Assembly (NCBI GenBank): GCA_018368455.1
Contig: JAGZEG010000007.1
Location: forward strand, 1 to 64,000
Source: Coriobacteriia bacterium
GTDB lineage: Bacteria; Actinomycetota; Coriobacteriia; Coriobacteriales; UMGS124
Direction of reading: 5' to 3'
Length of the DNA stretch: 64,000 bases
This document shows positions 1 through 8,010 of this stretch, one piece after another. The notes under the pieces are model-generated. The model did not search any database. It saw only the letters and a program-made list of their open reading frames with translations, and was not told the DNA's origin. Each line of letters opens with the position of its first letter. The stretch's first letter is position 1. The position numbers and the translations under genes are program-made.

Positions 1-819
1 CGCGATCTTGCCGCCCTCGACGGTGACCGTCACGGGCACGTCGCCGCCCATGCCCTTGCCGGTGCCCTCGTAGGTGCCGTCCTTCAGCTCGCCAGCAGCG
101 GCGGGCTCGTCGGCCTTCTCGGACTTGGCGGGGGCAGCCTCTGCCTTGGTGCTCTCGGCCTTGTCGGCCTTGGCAGAGTCGGCCTTGGCGGCGGCAGCGG
201 GCTCGTCGGCCTTGCTGCTCTCGGCGGCGGGCTCAGCATCAGCAGCCGGAGCAGCCTCGCCGCCCGCGGCGGACTCGAGCGCGGCGTCAGTAGCAGCAAA
301 GATGGCCTTGGACGTCACGGACGCGCCGGCAATGGCGTCGACGCCCTCGGTGCCGTTGGCCTCGACGATAAGAGCGGGCAGCTGCTCGAGCGCCTTCGTG
401 CCGATGCCCTCGGTCTCCTGGCCCTCGGCCTGCAGGTCAGCAATGACGCCACCCTCGACCGTCACGGTCACCTTGATGGTGGACTCCATGCCCTTGGCCT
501 CGCCGGTGTACTCGCCGTCGGCGTAGGCGCCAGCGGGCTCAACGGCAGGCTCGTCGGCCTCAGCGTCGGCAGAAGCAGACTCTGCCTTGTCGGCGGCAGC
601 GCTCTCGGCCGGCGCGGCCTTCTCATCGGCGGCAGGCTCAGACTCGGCCTTGGCGCTCTCCGCGGCCCCAGTGGTGGTCTCCTCGGTCGTCGCCGTCGTG
701 GCGGCCTCGGTCGCCTCGGGCTCATACGTCGGGTTCGTCGGCTGGCCACAGCCCACAGCGGTCACGACGAGAGCCGACATAGCAGCCGCCGACAGACCGA
801 TCAACGCGCGGTTCTTCAT
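1..819 (-). CDS. FMN-binding lipoprotein, two FMN_bind domains (3' end outside window)
   Basis: Starts at ATG 819 behind AGGAGGAT; the reading frame is open to base 1, so the C-terminus lies outside the window (273 codons seen). Residues 1-24 are a lipoprotein signal ending ...TAVGC, which would anchor the protein outside the membrane at Cys24. A first FMN_bind domain spans about residues 95-186, beginning YADGEYTGEAKG and carrying GIGTKALEQL and the covalent-flavin-type motif DAIAGASVTS. An Ala/Lys/Glu/Asp-rich linker follows, then a second FMN_bind domain begins (LKDGTYEGTGKGMGG) and is cut by the edge. Such domains carry FMN on Ser or Thr and pass electrons to extracytoplasmic reductases. 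It could serve the two flavoprotein reductases at 5-12 kb, but that link is inference. Confidence 0.85.
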   Translation of the reverse strand, partial: MKNRALIGLSAAAMSALVVTAVGCGQPTNPTYEPEATEAATTATTEETTTGAAESAKAESEPAADEKAAPAESAAADKAESASADAEADEPAVEPAGAYADGEYTGEAKGMESTIKVTVTVEGGVIADLQAEGQETEGIGTKALEQLPALIVEANGTEGVDAIAGASVTSKAIFAATDAALESAAGGEAAPAADAEPAAESSKADEPAAAAKADSAKADKAESTKAEAAPAKSEKADEPAAAGELKDGTYEGTGKGMGGDVPVTVTVEGGKIA

Positions 820-1087
820 GCCAAGATCCTCCTTGTCCGGGCCCGGGCGCAGAAGAGCCGGGGCACACAAACCTAGTCGTATGTCATATGGTATGCGCCG
901 GCAGGAAAAGGTGGCGAGGCAAGCAAGCTCATCAGGAAAAACATCACGAGAGCGCTACATCCTCTCCCCGTCTTCTGTACCGAGCCGATTGCCTGCCGGA
1001 CCTTGTCGGATCGGCATTGCCACCCTCGCCCGGGGACCCCGACCGTGTACGCCAGGGCCCCGGGTCGAGCAGCGTTCAAACGCCCAC

Positions 1088-2488
1088 TTACAGGCAAGGT
1101 TCGATCGCGTCAGGCTGGGCATCCAGCCAGTCGAGGTCCGCATCGATCTGGTCAATGTGCGCAACGCACGGTTTCTCGAGCAGCCTGCCGCGTGACATCA
1201 CGAGGCTCACGTGGCGCAGCGCCGCGATGTTCTCAAGCGGGTTGTCGGCCGTCACGATGAGGTCAGCGTCCTTACCCGCCTCAACGGTGCCGCAGACGTC
1301 TCCCAAGCCGAGGATCCGGGCGTTAGCCTGCGTCGCCGTATGAAGCGCAAACGCCGGGGTCACGCCGAGATAACGCACGAGGTACGCGAGCTCGCGCCAC
1401 GTGTCGTACTGCGTGATAAACGGGCACGAGGCGTCAGTACCCAAGCCCAGAGGGATGCCCTCATCCAGAGCCGTTCGTGCGCTCTGGGCAACGCCCTGCG
1501 CCACGACGCGCGCGTTCGTCAACAGCATCTCGTTGGGGTTTTCGTCGCGCGTCGGCAGTACGGTCAGCGCGACCGCAGGCGAGAGCGTGCACGTCACCGA
1601 GGCACCGCGCTGCTTGTACAGCTCCACAATCTCGGGCGTCATGGGCGCGCCATGTTCGATGGAATCGACACCGTTCTCGAGTGCCGACTTCACGCCCTCC
1701 GTGCTCTCGACGTGCGCCATGACTCGCAAGCCCAGGCGGTGCGCCTCGTCGCAAGCCGCCTTCGTGATGCGGGGGCTCATACGCAGGACGCCCGGCTCGC
1801 CGATCTTCACGGCGTCGAGCACGCCACCCGTCACGAACAGCTTGATGCTCGTCGCGCCCAGCTCCGCGAAATCGCGCACATAGCACGCGGCCTCTTCGGG
1901 AGTGTGAGCGGCACGCGACATGAGGCGCGAGGCATGGCCCTCCGGCACGGTGATGCCGTTGCCGGACGCGATGATGCGCGGACCCACGACCTCGCCTGCG
2001 TCGATGGCGTCGCGCACCCATATGTCTGCCGAGTAGGGCTCGCCGGCGTCGCGCAGCGTCGTGACGCCGCTCGCAAGCTCGTTGGCGACCGCCTCGCGCA
2101 TATAGGCATGCAGACGCTCGGGGTCATCCATGCAGGCACGGACGCGATTGTCCTGGCCCACCGGTTCGCCATCAGGTACAGACGAGCCCCGTTCGTCGCC
2201 CGTTCCGACAAGGTGAACATGCAGGTTGATGAGGCCCGGCATCAGGTATGCCCCGGCGAGGTCGATGGTTCGCGCCCCCTGGGGGATCGGCGCTTCGTCG
2301 GGCGAGCCAACGTACGAGATCGTCTGTCCCTCGACGACAACCGTCCGGCCGGGGCGCGCCTCCATATCGCGCGACCCATCAAGCACGGTCGCGTTCTGGA
2401 ATACGACAGCGCCCTCCGACGCCCACTTGTTAGCCACAGCAGCCCCCAGGCAACCGTATGCCGGCTCCCCCATCGCCTCGTTGCTCAT
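1088..2488 (-). CDS. Metal-dependent amidohydrolase (imidazolonepropionase-like)
   Basis: A 466-aa cytosolic amidohydrolase-superfamily enzyme. The N-terminal beta-sandwich (VVFQNATVLDGSRD) leads into the metal-binding HVH at residues 90-92 (MPGLINLHVHLVG). Further conserved elements are the candidate bridging lysine in SIKLFVTGG, the histidines in VMAHVE and SIEHG, and the catalytic aspartate in GLGTDAS. The C-terminus (AGKDADLIVTADNP) closes the sandwich as usual. The order fits the imidazolonepropionase-like/Xaa-Pro dipeptidase group (Sgx9260-type); the true substrate (cyclic amide or dipeptide) cannot be told. ATG 2488 follows GAGGCG. It is monocistronic, divergent from the ACT gene. Confidence 0.85.
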   Translation of the reverse strand: MSNEAMGEPAYGCLGAAVANKWASEGAVVFQNATVLDGSRDMEARPGRTVVVEGQTISYVGSPDEAPIPQGARTIDLAGAYLMPGLINLHVHLVGTGDERGSSVPDGEPVGQDNRVRACMDDPERLHAYMREAVANELASGVTTLRDAGEPYSADIWVRDAIDAGEVVGPRIIASGNGITVPEGHASRLMSRAAHTPEEAACYVRDFAELGATSIKLFVTGGVLDAVKIGEPGVLRMSPRITKAACDEAHRLGLRVMAHVESTEGVKSALENGVDSIEHGAPMTPEIVELYKQRGASVTCTLSPAVALTVLPTRDENPNEMLLTNARVVAQGVAQSARTALDEGIPLGLGTDASCPFITQYDTWRELAYLVRYLGVTPAFALHTATQANARILGLGDVCGTVEAGKDADLIVTADNPLENIAALRHVSLVMSRGRLLEKPCVAHIDQIDADLDWLDAQPDAIEPCL

Positions 2489-2666
2489 GTCGCGCCTCGC
2501 TTTCTCATCATGCCCACTACACAGAGCAGGCCAATCCCAGCGTGCAGGTCATCATACGACGCGGTGGAGCGCACGCCCCACAATATCGGCGGGTGCAGCA
2601 CGTTTGCAGAGAGTGGGGACATTTGGACGAGGAGCAGGCACGTGCGCGGTGCCGTAGCACAGCCGT

Positions 2667-2747
2667 TACAATGAGAGAATATATTGTCGTTCCTTGAGCG
2701 GCCCGCAGTAGCGGTTCGCATCGCACGCTCGGTGCGGGCGCCTTTTT
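2667..2747 (+). promoter_or_regulatory. Candidate promoter and attenuator-like leader of the ACT/citrate synthase genes
   Basis: A -10-like TACAAT lies at 2667-2672. A nine-codon mini-ORF at 2671-2697 (M-R-E-Y-I-V-V-P-stop) is followed by GCCCGCA (2701-2707) pairing with TGCGGGC (2733-2739), then GCC and five T (2743-2747). An inner CGCAC/GTGCG hairpin is also possible. This looks like an intrinsic terminator placed 40 bases before the ACT-domain start, so either it ends a short RNA or it attenuates the downstream genes. The mini-ORF lacks an evident ribosome site, and I see no good -35. Confidence 0.4.
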
Positions 2748-2787
2748 GACGCGCCCTCGCGAGCCCAACCCGAGAGGGAGCAGCGCC

Positions 2788-3066
2788 ATGGAGAAGACCC
2801 GCGTCGTCGTCACCGTTCTGGGAGCCGACCGCAGCGGCATCGTCGCCGCCGTCGCCACGAAGCTTTCCGAGAACAACGCCAACATCCTCGACATCAGCCA
2901 GACCATCCTCGACGGCATATTCACGATGAGCATGATCGTGGAGCTCGACGAGTCCGCGACGTCGTTCGACACGCTGAGCCAGGCACTCAAGCCGCTCGAC
3001 GACGAGCTGAACGTGCAGGTCAAGGTGCAGCGAGAGGACGTCTTCAAGTTCATGTACCGCATCTAG
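2788..3066 (+). CDS. Small ACT-domain protein (UPF0237 type)
   Basis: A 92-aa protein consisting of a single ACT domain. It starts MEKTRVVVTVLGADRSGIVA, the regulatory ligand-binding face of ACT folds, and ends in a typical EDVFKFMYRI tail. The length matches the stand-alone UPF0237/GcvR-like family (about 90 aa). ATG 2788 is preceded by GAGAGGGAG; an in-frame upstream ATG at 2746 lacks such a site. These proteins bind amino acids or other small ligands and are thought to be regulatory, with no catalysis known. It lies 57 bp before citrate synthase on the same strand, so a shared transcript is likely. Confidence 0.88.
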   Translation: MEKTRVVVTVLGADRSGIVAAVATKLSENNANILDISQTILDGIFTMSMIVELDESATSFDTLSQALKPLDDELNVQVKVQREDVFKFMYRI

Positions 3067-3123
3067 GCACGCGCCCGATCCCGTCAAGCCCGCAACTGCC
3101 GCCTGGCTAAGAGGTGTGATTCT

Positions 3124-4548
3124 ATGGCACGCAAGGACGCCTTTGATTTGTACGACCACTTCGAGTCGTGCAACTACATTGACCCGAGCAACTACAAGCG
3201 CACGAACGTCAAGCGCGGCCTGCGTAATGCCGACGGCACGGGCGTCATGGCCGGTTTCACGAACATCTCGAACGTGCACGGTTATATCGTCAGCGAAGGC
3301 GATCAGATCCCGTGCGAGGGCGAGCTCACGCTGCGCGGCTACGACATCCGCGCGCTCGTCGACGGTGTCATGGACGAGGGGCGCTTCGGCTACGAGGAGC
3401 TCGTCTACCTATTGCTGACCGGCGTGCTTCCCTCAGCAGACGAGTTGTCGAGCTTCCAGATGCTCATCGATGAGCAGCGCGACCTGCCCAAGAACTTCAT
3501 CAACGACCAGATACTGACACATCCCTCGCGCGACGTCATGAACATGCTAGCTCGCGCCGTCCTGCAGCTCTACGCCGATGACCCGGAGCCCAACGACACG
3601 GGCGCCAAGCACGAGATCGACACGGCGACGATGCTCATCGCCCGCATGCCGCGCATCGCCGTGCTCGCCTACTATGCGATGAAGCAGTACTACGAGGGCG
3701 GCGATATGGTATGGCACGGGCCCCAGGAGGGGCTGTCCGCCGCGCAGACCATCCTCGACATGCTACGCCCCGATCACGAGTACACGGCCGACGAGGCCCA
3801 CATGCTCGACGTCATGCTCATGCTCCAGGCGGAGCACGGCGGCGGCAACAACTCGACGTTCACCTGCCGCGTGTTGACGTCGTCGGGAACGGACGCATAT
3901 GCGGCATACGCAGGTGCCATTGGCTCGCTCAAGGGCCCCAAGCACGGTGGCGCCAATCGCAAGGTCCGCGACATGATCAAGGACCTCGAGGCCAGCATCA
4001 GCGACTGGGGCGACGAGGGCCAGGTGGCAGACTACCTGCGTCGTGTCGTGCGCAAGGAGGCCAACGACCGGACGGGCCTCATCTACGGCATGGGTCACGC
4101 GGTGTACACGATGTCCGACCCGCGCGCACGCATCTGCCACCGGTATGCCGCAAGGATAGCAAGCAACACAGAGTTCGAGCCTGAGCTGCGCCTCATCGAA
4201 ACGGTCGAGCGACTGACGCCGGAGATAATGGCGCAGGAAAAGGGCACGCACAAGGTGCTATGCGCCAACATCGACCTGTACACCGGCTTTGTGTACAACA
4301 TGCTGGGCATTCCCGAGGAGCTCTACACGCCGATGTTTGCGACGGCGCGCATGGCCGGCTGGGCGGCCCACCGCTTCGAGGAGCTCGTAAGCGGCAAGCG
4401 CATCATCAGGCCGGCGTACAAGTCCATCATGAACCCGCATCCCTACACACCCCTGGCCGAGCGCGGCTGCAAGGGCGGCTTCGTGCCCCCAACCCCAGCG
4501 GAACTCCCCGCTCAGGCGGCGACCGACGCCGACGCCGTGGGAGACTAA
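3124..4548 (+). CDS. gltA: Citrate synthase
   Basis: A 474-aa citrate synthase that condenses acetyl-CoA and oxaloacetate to citrate. The catalytic triad can be read: His238 in AEHGGGNNSTF, His325 in GMGHAVYTMSDPRA and Asp384 in NIDLYTGFVY. The N-terminal LTLRGYDIRAL and EELVYLLLTG segments are also typical. It is somewhat longer than many bacterial enzymes, with an extended N-terminus (DHFESCNYIDPSNYKR) as seen in anaerobe-type synthases. It probably feeds 2-oxoglutarate/glutamate synthesis in an incomplete cycle (inference; no other TCA genes nearby). A strong hairpin follows the stop codon. Confidence 0.95.
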   Translation: MARKDAFDLYDHFESCNYIDPSNYKRTNVKRGLRNADGTGVMAGFTNISNVHGYIVSEGDQIPCEGELTLRGYDIRALVDGVMDEGRFGYEELVYLLLTGVLPSADELSSFQMLIDEQRDLPKNFINDQILTHPSRDVMNMLARAVLQLYADDPEPNDTGAKHEIDTATMLIARMPRIAVLAYYAMKQYYEGGDMVWHGPQEGLSAAQTILDMLRPDHEYTADEAHMLDVMLMLQAEHGGGNNSTFTCRVLTSSGTDAYAAYAGAIGSLKGPKHGGANRKVRDMIKDLEASISDWGDEGQVADYLRRVVRKEANDRTGLIYGMGHAVYTMSDPRARICHRYAARIASNTEFEPELRLIETVERLTPEIMAQEKGTHKVLCANIDLYTGFVYNMLGIPEELYTPMFATARMAGWAAHRFEELVSGKRIIRPAYKSIMNPHPYTPLAERGCKGGFVPPTPAELPAQAATDADAVGD

Positions 4549-4561
4549 ACAAAGTGCGCGA

Positions 4562-4604
4562 GTGCGGGGCCAAGCGAGAGGAGTTTGCTCGCTTGGCCCC
4601 GCAC
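4562..4604 (+). terminator. Hairpin after gltA
   Basis: A perfect 17-bp stem, 4562-4578 against 4588-4604 (GTGCGGGGCCAAGCGAG and its complement), with a 9-nt loop, starting 13 bases after the gltA stop. No T-run follows on the plus strand, so it is a strong stem but not a textbook intrinsic terminator. Confidence 0.6.
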
Positions 4605-4696
4605 GAAACGGCGCACACCCCGGACTAGCGCGCGTGCAGAATGGTCGCGTGGGCCGTTCGTGGCCCGGACTGCGGGTGGATAGCCTGTGACAGGCA

Positions 4697-4924
4697 TTGC
4701 GGGAGTGCTTTTTTGCGGCGGCTGGCGCCATTCGTGGGCAGAAACCGAGCTCATGAATATGCCCCGGGCACGCAACGCTGGAACCGCAACGATCACGCTG
4801 CCATTTCCGCAGGTAACCGGCGGTTGAAGCGCAGACGCGCAGATCACCATGCGAGACGGGGCATACACGAGCGCGATTTTGGGACGAAAGTGGCAGCCTA
4901 GCTTGCAAAGAATGCACTTCTGCC
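4697..4924. repeat. Large imperfect palindromic intergenic element A
   Basis: The 571-bp gene-free stretch between gltA and the flavoprotein (4549-5119) has no convincing ORF. Its middle is an imperfect inverted repeat. The left arm is about 4697-4765 (includes GTGGGCAGAAACCGAGCTCATG), and the reverse complement of the right arm, about 4858-4924, aligns with it through TCGTCCCAAAATCGCGCTCG. The motif CGTGTATG(G/C)CC in its right arm (read in reverse) recurs in element C at 44.7 kb, and CAGCCTAGCTT also occurs in element B at 16.5 kb. Mobile-element remnant, structured RNA or chromosomal repeat are all possible. Confidence 0.5.
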
Positions 4925-5034
4925 CAACAAAACCCGATGCCCAGCCTCGCTCGCCCCTCGCGACCCGTCGCGCAGCAAATGCAGCGCCCCCCACGCGCCA
5001 TACCGCCATCGTGCGAGGCAAATCGCAATAAGAA

Positions 5035-5067
5035 CGGGCCAGGCGCCCGAAGGAGACGCCTGGCCCG
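5035..5067 (-). terminator. Intrinsic terminator of the 5120-6766 flavoprotein gene
   Basis: An 11-bp perfect stem, CGGGCCAGGCG against CGCCTGGCCCG (5035-5045/5057-5067), followed on the minus strand by TTCTTATT. It lies about 50 bases after the flavoprotein stop. Confidence 0.8.
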
Positions 5068-5119
5068 CCGCGTAGAGTCTAGCCACTGCCAGCAGAAGTG
5101 CCTGGCAGTCAGAATGCGC

Positions 5120-6766
5120 TTACGCCCAGGGCTCGAGCTTGATGGCATCCTTGCCTGCCCAGATGCCGGTCACCATAGCCTCGGCGATGTTCCAGCCGCC
5201 GTTGTAAACCCAGCCGTAGCCAGCACCGCACTCGCCGACGCTGTACAGGCGAGGAATCGGCTCGTCAAAAGCATCCAGCGTCTGCGCCCTCGTGTTGCGC
5301 TTCGGACCACCCTGCGTGTTGTACTGGTTCGGATAGCACAGGACCGCATAGAACGGGCCCGTCAGCGGGCGCATCGTCTCGGCGGCGCGGCCAAACTGCG
5401 TGTCCTCGCCGGCCTCGGCGTCCTTGTTGTACGCGTCAACCGTTGCCTGGAGCGTCGCGGCATCCATCTTGCCCTCGCCGGCCTCGACGCCATTCATCTG
5501 AGCAGCAAGATCCTCGAGCGTATCGGCCTTGAGCACCCAGCCGCGCTCGACCTCGGCGCTGTTATCCTGGCTCCACTCGTAACCGCTGTGCGCCGTGAAC
5601 CACGTGAACTGGCTGCCCTCGGCCTTGCCCGACGCCACGGGGCGCTGGGCCTGCTCGGCATCAAAAACCGTCCAGTACGGCAGGTGCGGCCACTCGCACT
5701 TCACGCCATCGTAGAAGAACAGGTACTCGCGGCGGCCGTAGCCGTGGCCGTCGGCGCGATCCTCGGGCATGAAGCGCGCGCCGTGCTTGTCGACAGCGAT
5801 GAAGCCGTTATTGCTCTTGGAAGCCTTGCCGAGCTGCAGATTGGCAGGCACCTTATCGGAGTCGTAGTTGTCGCCACCGAAATTGAGGCCGGGGCACAGC
5901 ACGGCGCCACAACCACTGTCGGAGGCGTTCATGTGCCACAGCGCCGCGCCGACCTTCTGGGCCATCATGATGCCGTCGCCGGTGTTGTAAGGCGTGCCAC
6001 GGCTGAACACAGGCCAACCGGGATAGGAATTCTCGATCATGTTCTCGTTGAACTCGTATCCGCCAGTAGCAATTACAACGCCGCGCTTCGCCTTGACGTT
6101 GATCTCCTTGCCCTCGCTCTCGGCAACGACGCCGATGACCTCACCGGCCGCGTTCGTAATGAGACGCTTGCCCGGCGTCTTGTAGACAAACTCGACGTTG
6201 GCATACTGCTGGGCGCCTGCGAGCAAAGCCTCCCACAGCTGGCCGTTACCAGAAGCGTGGTTCATATAGTCCTGGATGGCGTCGCCGCCGGGCAGGGCGT
6301 CGAACTCCGGGGCAAACAGGCCAAACAGCTGGATGTCAGCGTCGGGCAGCTTCGAAACGAAGTCGTCGTTGAGCGTGTAGGCCGACGTGGCAAGTGCCTC
6401 GAGGTACTCGTCGTCACGCGTGCGCTCGCTGGCGGCCTTGTAGTACTTGAGGCCTTCCTCGAGATCAGTCGGGCACGTCCACATGTTGCCCGCTACGCGG
6501 GTGTTGCCACCCTGATCCTCCTCGGGCGCCTTTTCGAGCACGAGAATCGCAGCGTCGGGGTCCTCCTGGGCAGCCGTGATGGCTGCCGACAGGCCACCGG
6601 CACCACTGCCGAGGATGACGAGGTCAGCCTCCTTGTCCCAGCTGGGCTCGGCGGCTTCGTCCGCCAGGGCTATCGAGCCCAGAGCCCCTGCCCCAACCGC
6701 ACCGGCGGCGGCAGCGCCGCCCATCTTGAGCAGGCTACGACGAGAAATGTTCGCTTCACGTGCCAT
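5120..6766 (-). CDS. Tat-exported FAD-dependent reductase (fumarate/urocanate reductase flavoprotein family)
   Basis: A 548-aa flavoprotein predicted to act outside the membrane. The start is ATG 6766 behind GAAGGGG; the longer upstream frame lacks a ribosome site and would bury the signal. Residues 1-35 are a Tat signal (ISRRSLLKMGGAAAAG... ending SIALADEA). The FAD-binding Rossmann motif follows (DLVILGSGAGGLSAAITAA), with EDQGGNTRVAGNMW and the C-terminal flavin motif LYSVGECGAGYGWVYNGGW. It has no FMN_bind or haem domain, so its electrons must come from a separate carrier. The divergent LysR gene suggests substrate-induced expression. The electron acceptor is not predictable; 3-oxosteroid dehydrogenase-like activity is the main alternative. 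Confidence 0.88.
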   Translation of the reverse strand: MAREANISRRSLLKMGGAAAAGAVGAGALGSIALADEAAEPSWDKEADLVILGSGAGGLSAAITAAQEDPDAAILVLEKAPEEDQGGNTRVAGNMWTCPTDLEEGLKYYKAASERTRDDEYLEALATSAYTLNDDFVSKLPDADIQLFGLFAPEFDALPGGDAIQDYMNHASGNGQLWEALLAGAQQYANVEFVYKTPGKRLITNAAGEVIGVVAESEGKEINVKAKRGVVIATGGYEFNENMIENSYPGWPVFSRGTPYNTGDGIMMAQKVGAALWHMNASDSGCGAVLCPGLNFGGDNYDSDKVPANLQLGKASKSNNGFIAVDKHGARFMPEDRADGHGYGRREYLFFYDGVKCEWPHLPYWTVFDAEQAQRPVASGKAEGSQFTWFTAHSGYEWSQDNSAEVERGWVLKADTLEDLAAQMNGVEAGEGKMDAATLQATVDAYNKDAEAGEDTQFGRAAETMRPLTGPFYAVLCYPNQYNTQGGPKRNTRAQTLDAFDEPIPRLYSVGECGAGYGWVYNGGWNIAEAMVTGIWAGKDAIKLEPWA

Positions 6767-6925
6767 GACTGCCCCTTCTTTCGTTCCCGGGAGGCGCCGC
6801 GACCGCCGAGCACGTCGCGAAAATGCCTCCGCCCCTCGCCGCCCCAGCAACCCCTTGCTGACGTGGTGGGCGGCGTCGTTCCTCTACATCGTAGGCACAC
6901 CAGCTCTTCCAACCAAAGGGGGTGA

Positions 6926-6959
6926 CAACCAGGCCCTAGCTCATCCCAGCAATTGGTTG
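6926..6959. promoter_or_regulatory. Candidate LysR operator between divergent genes
   Basis: The 303-bp divergent region 6767-7069 contains CAACCA (6926-6931) and TGGTTG (6954-6959) as an inverted pair, with a further CCAACCAAAG just upstream near 6909. Dyads of this kind between a LysR gene and its target are the usual autoregulatory arrangement. The spacing is wider than the classic T-N11-A box, so this is a suggestion only. I see no gene in the region. Confidence 0.35.
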
Positions 6960-7069
6960 TGACCTCTCGACACGAAAAAGTGCAAGAAGCGCCCCCGAAG
7001 CGACAGAGGTACACTTTTGTCGAGGGAATAGCCAGGAAAGCAACGCCAGCAAGACCAGGGGGACGACCT

Positions 7070-8002
7070 ATGCCGGACCTAGACGCCCGACAGCTGCGAT
7101 ATTTCGTCACGACAGCGGAGACCGGCAGCATGTCACAGGCAGCGCGCCAACTATACGTCTCGCAGCAGGCCTTATCGAAAAGCATTACGGCTCTCGAGAC
7201 AACGCTTGGCGCGGCCTTATTCGTACGCGAGAAGAGTGGAGTCGTACTGACCGACTTCGGACAGTTCTTCCTCAAACGTGCTCGGTTGTCGCTCGAGACG
7301 TTGGATTTCGCTGCGGGGAGCCTGCGCGACTTCTCGTCGGGCATCAATCGAACCATCTCGCTTGGCATGCCCCCACGCTGTCTGACGGACTTCGGAGGTA
7401 CGCTGAGCCCCGCACGGCTTTATGCACTGCAAAAGGCGTATCCCCACGTTCAATTCGAATTCGTCGAGGCGGACGAGAGGGAGCTCGCGCAACGTCTCGA
7501 GGACGGCGATCTGCAGTTCGTCATTGGGGAACAGCGCGATGACGAGGCCTATCGCGGCGTGTTACTTGGCGACTTCCCGCTCGTGGTTATCGTTAGCCGG
7601 GACAACCCCCTCTCGCGCAGGGCACAGCTCGCACCCCAGGATCTCGCATCAGGGCAGATCGTTACGGGCCCGGAGGACGGCGGTCTCGAACGACTTGTCA
7701 ACGAGCTTGCCCGCCGCACCGCCACGGAGCTGCGCACCTCTCCGATCAAAGTGAGCTCCGTCGATCCGTCTGACCTCATTGTGGACCGCGACCTGTTCTC
7801 CGTATGCCCCGAACAGCATGCGATGCGCACCGCCTCTACGGAGCGTGTCGCACTTGTGCCGTTGGTTGACGAGCACGGCAAACGTGTGTCGGTTGCGCTC
7901 AGCCTTTTCTGGCGCGCGAACCTTCCCCTGCAAGCACCGGAGCGGGCGCTCATCAACTACATCTCGGCACTGTACGCGCACCGGGAAGAGGACGAGGTTT
8001 AG
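7070..8002 (+). CDS. LysR-family transcriptional regulator
   Basis: A 310-aa LysR regulator. The N-terminal winged helix-turn-helix covers residues 1-60 (LDARQLRYFVTTAETGSMSQ, then ARQLYVSQQALSKSITALE). The remainder is the two-lobed effector-binding domain (from about residue 90, e.g. RTISLGMPPRC). ATG 7070 follows AGGGGGA; the ORF extends upstream to 6953 without a ribosome site. It is transcribed away from the 5120-6766 flavoprotein, and by family precedent would control it in response to that enzyme's substrate. Confidence 0.92.
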   Translation: MPDLDARQLRYFVTTAETGSMSQAARQLYVSQQALSKSITALETTLGAALFVREKSGVVLTDFGQFFLKRARLSLETLDFAAGSLRDFSSGINRTISLGMPPRCLTDFGGTLSPARLYALQKAYPHVQFEFVEADERELAQRLEDGDLQFVIGEQRDDEAYRGVLLGDFPLVVIVSRDNPLSRRAQLAPQDLASGQIVTGPEDGGLERLVNELARRTATELRTSPIKVSSVDPSDLIVDRDLFSVCPEQHAMRTASTERVALVPLVDEHGKRVSVALSLFWRANLPLQAPERALINYISALYAHREEDEV

Positions 8003-8010
8003 GGGAACAG

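Noticed and set aside
4937..6925. A 662-codon plus-strand frame opposite the first flavoprotein
   Set aside because: It is antisense to a flavoprotein with a Tat signal and FAD motifs, and crosses the flavoprotein terminator.
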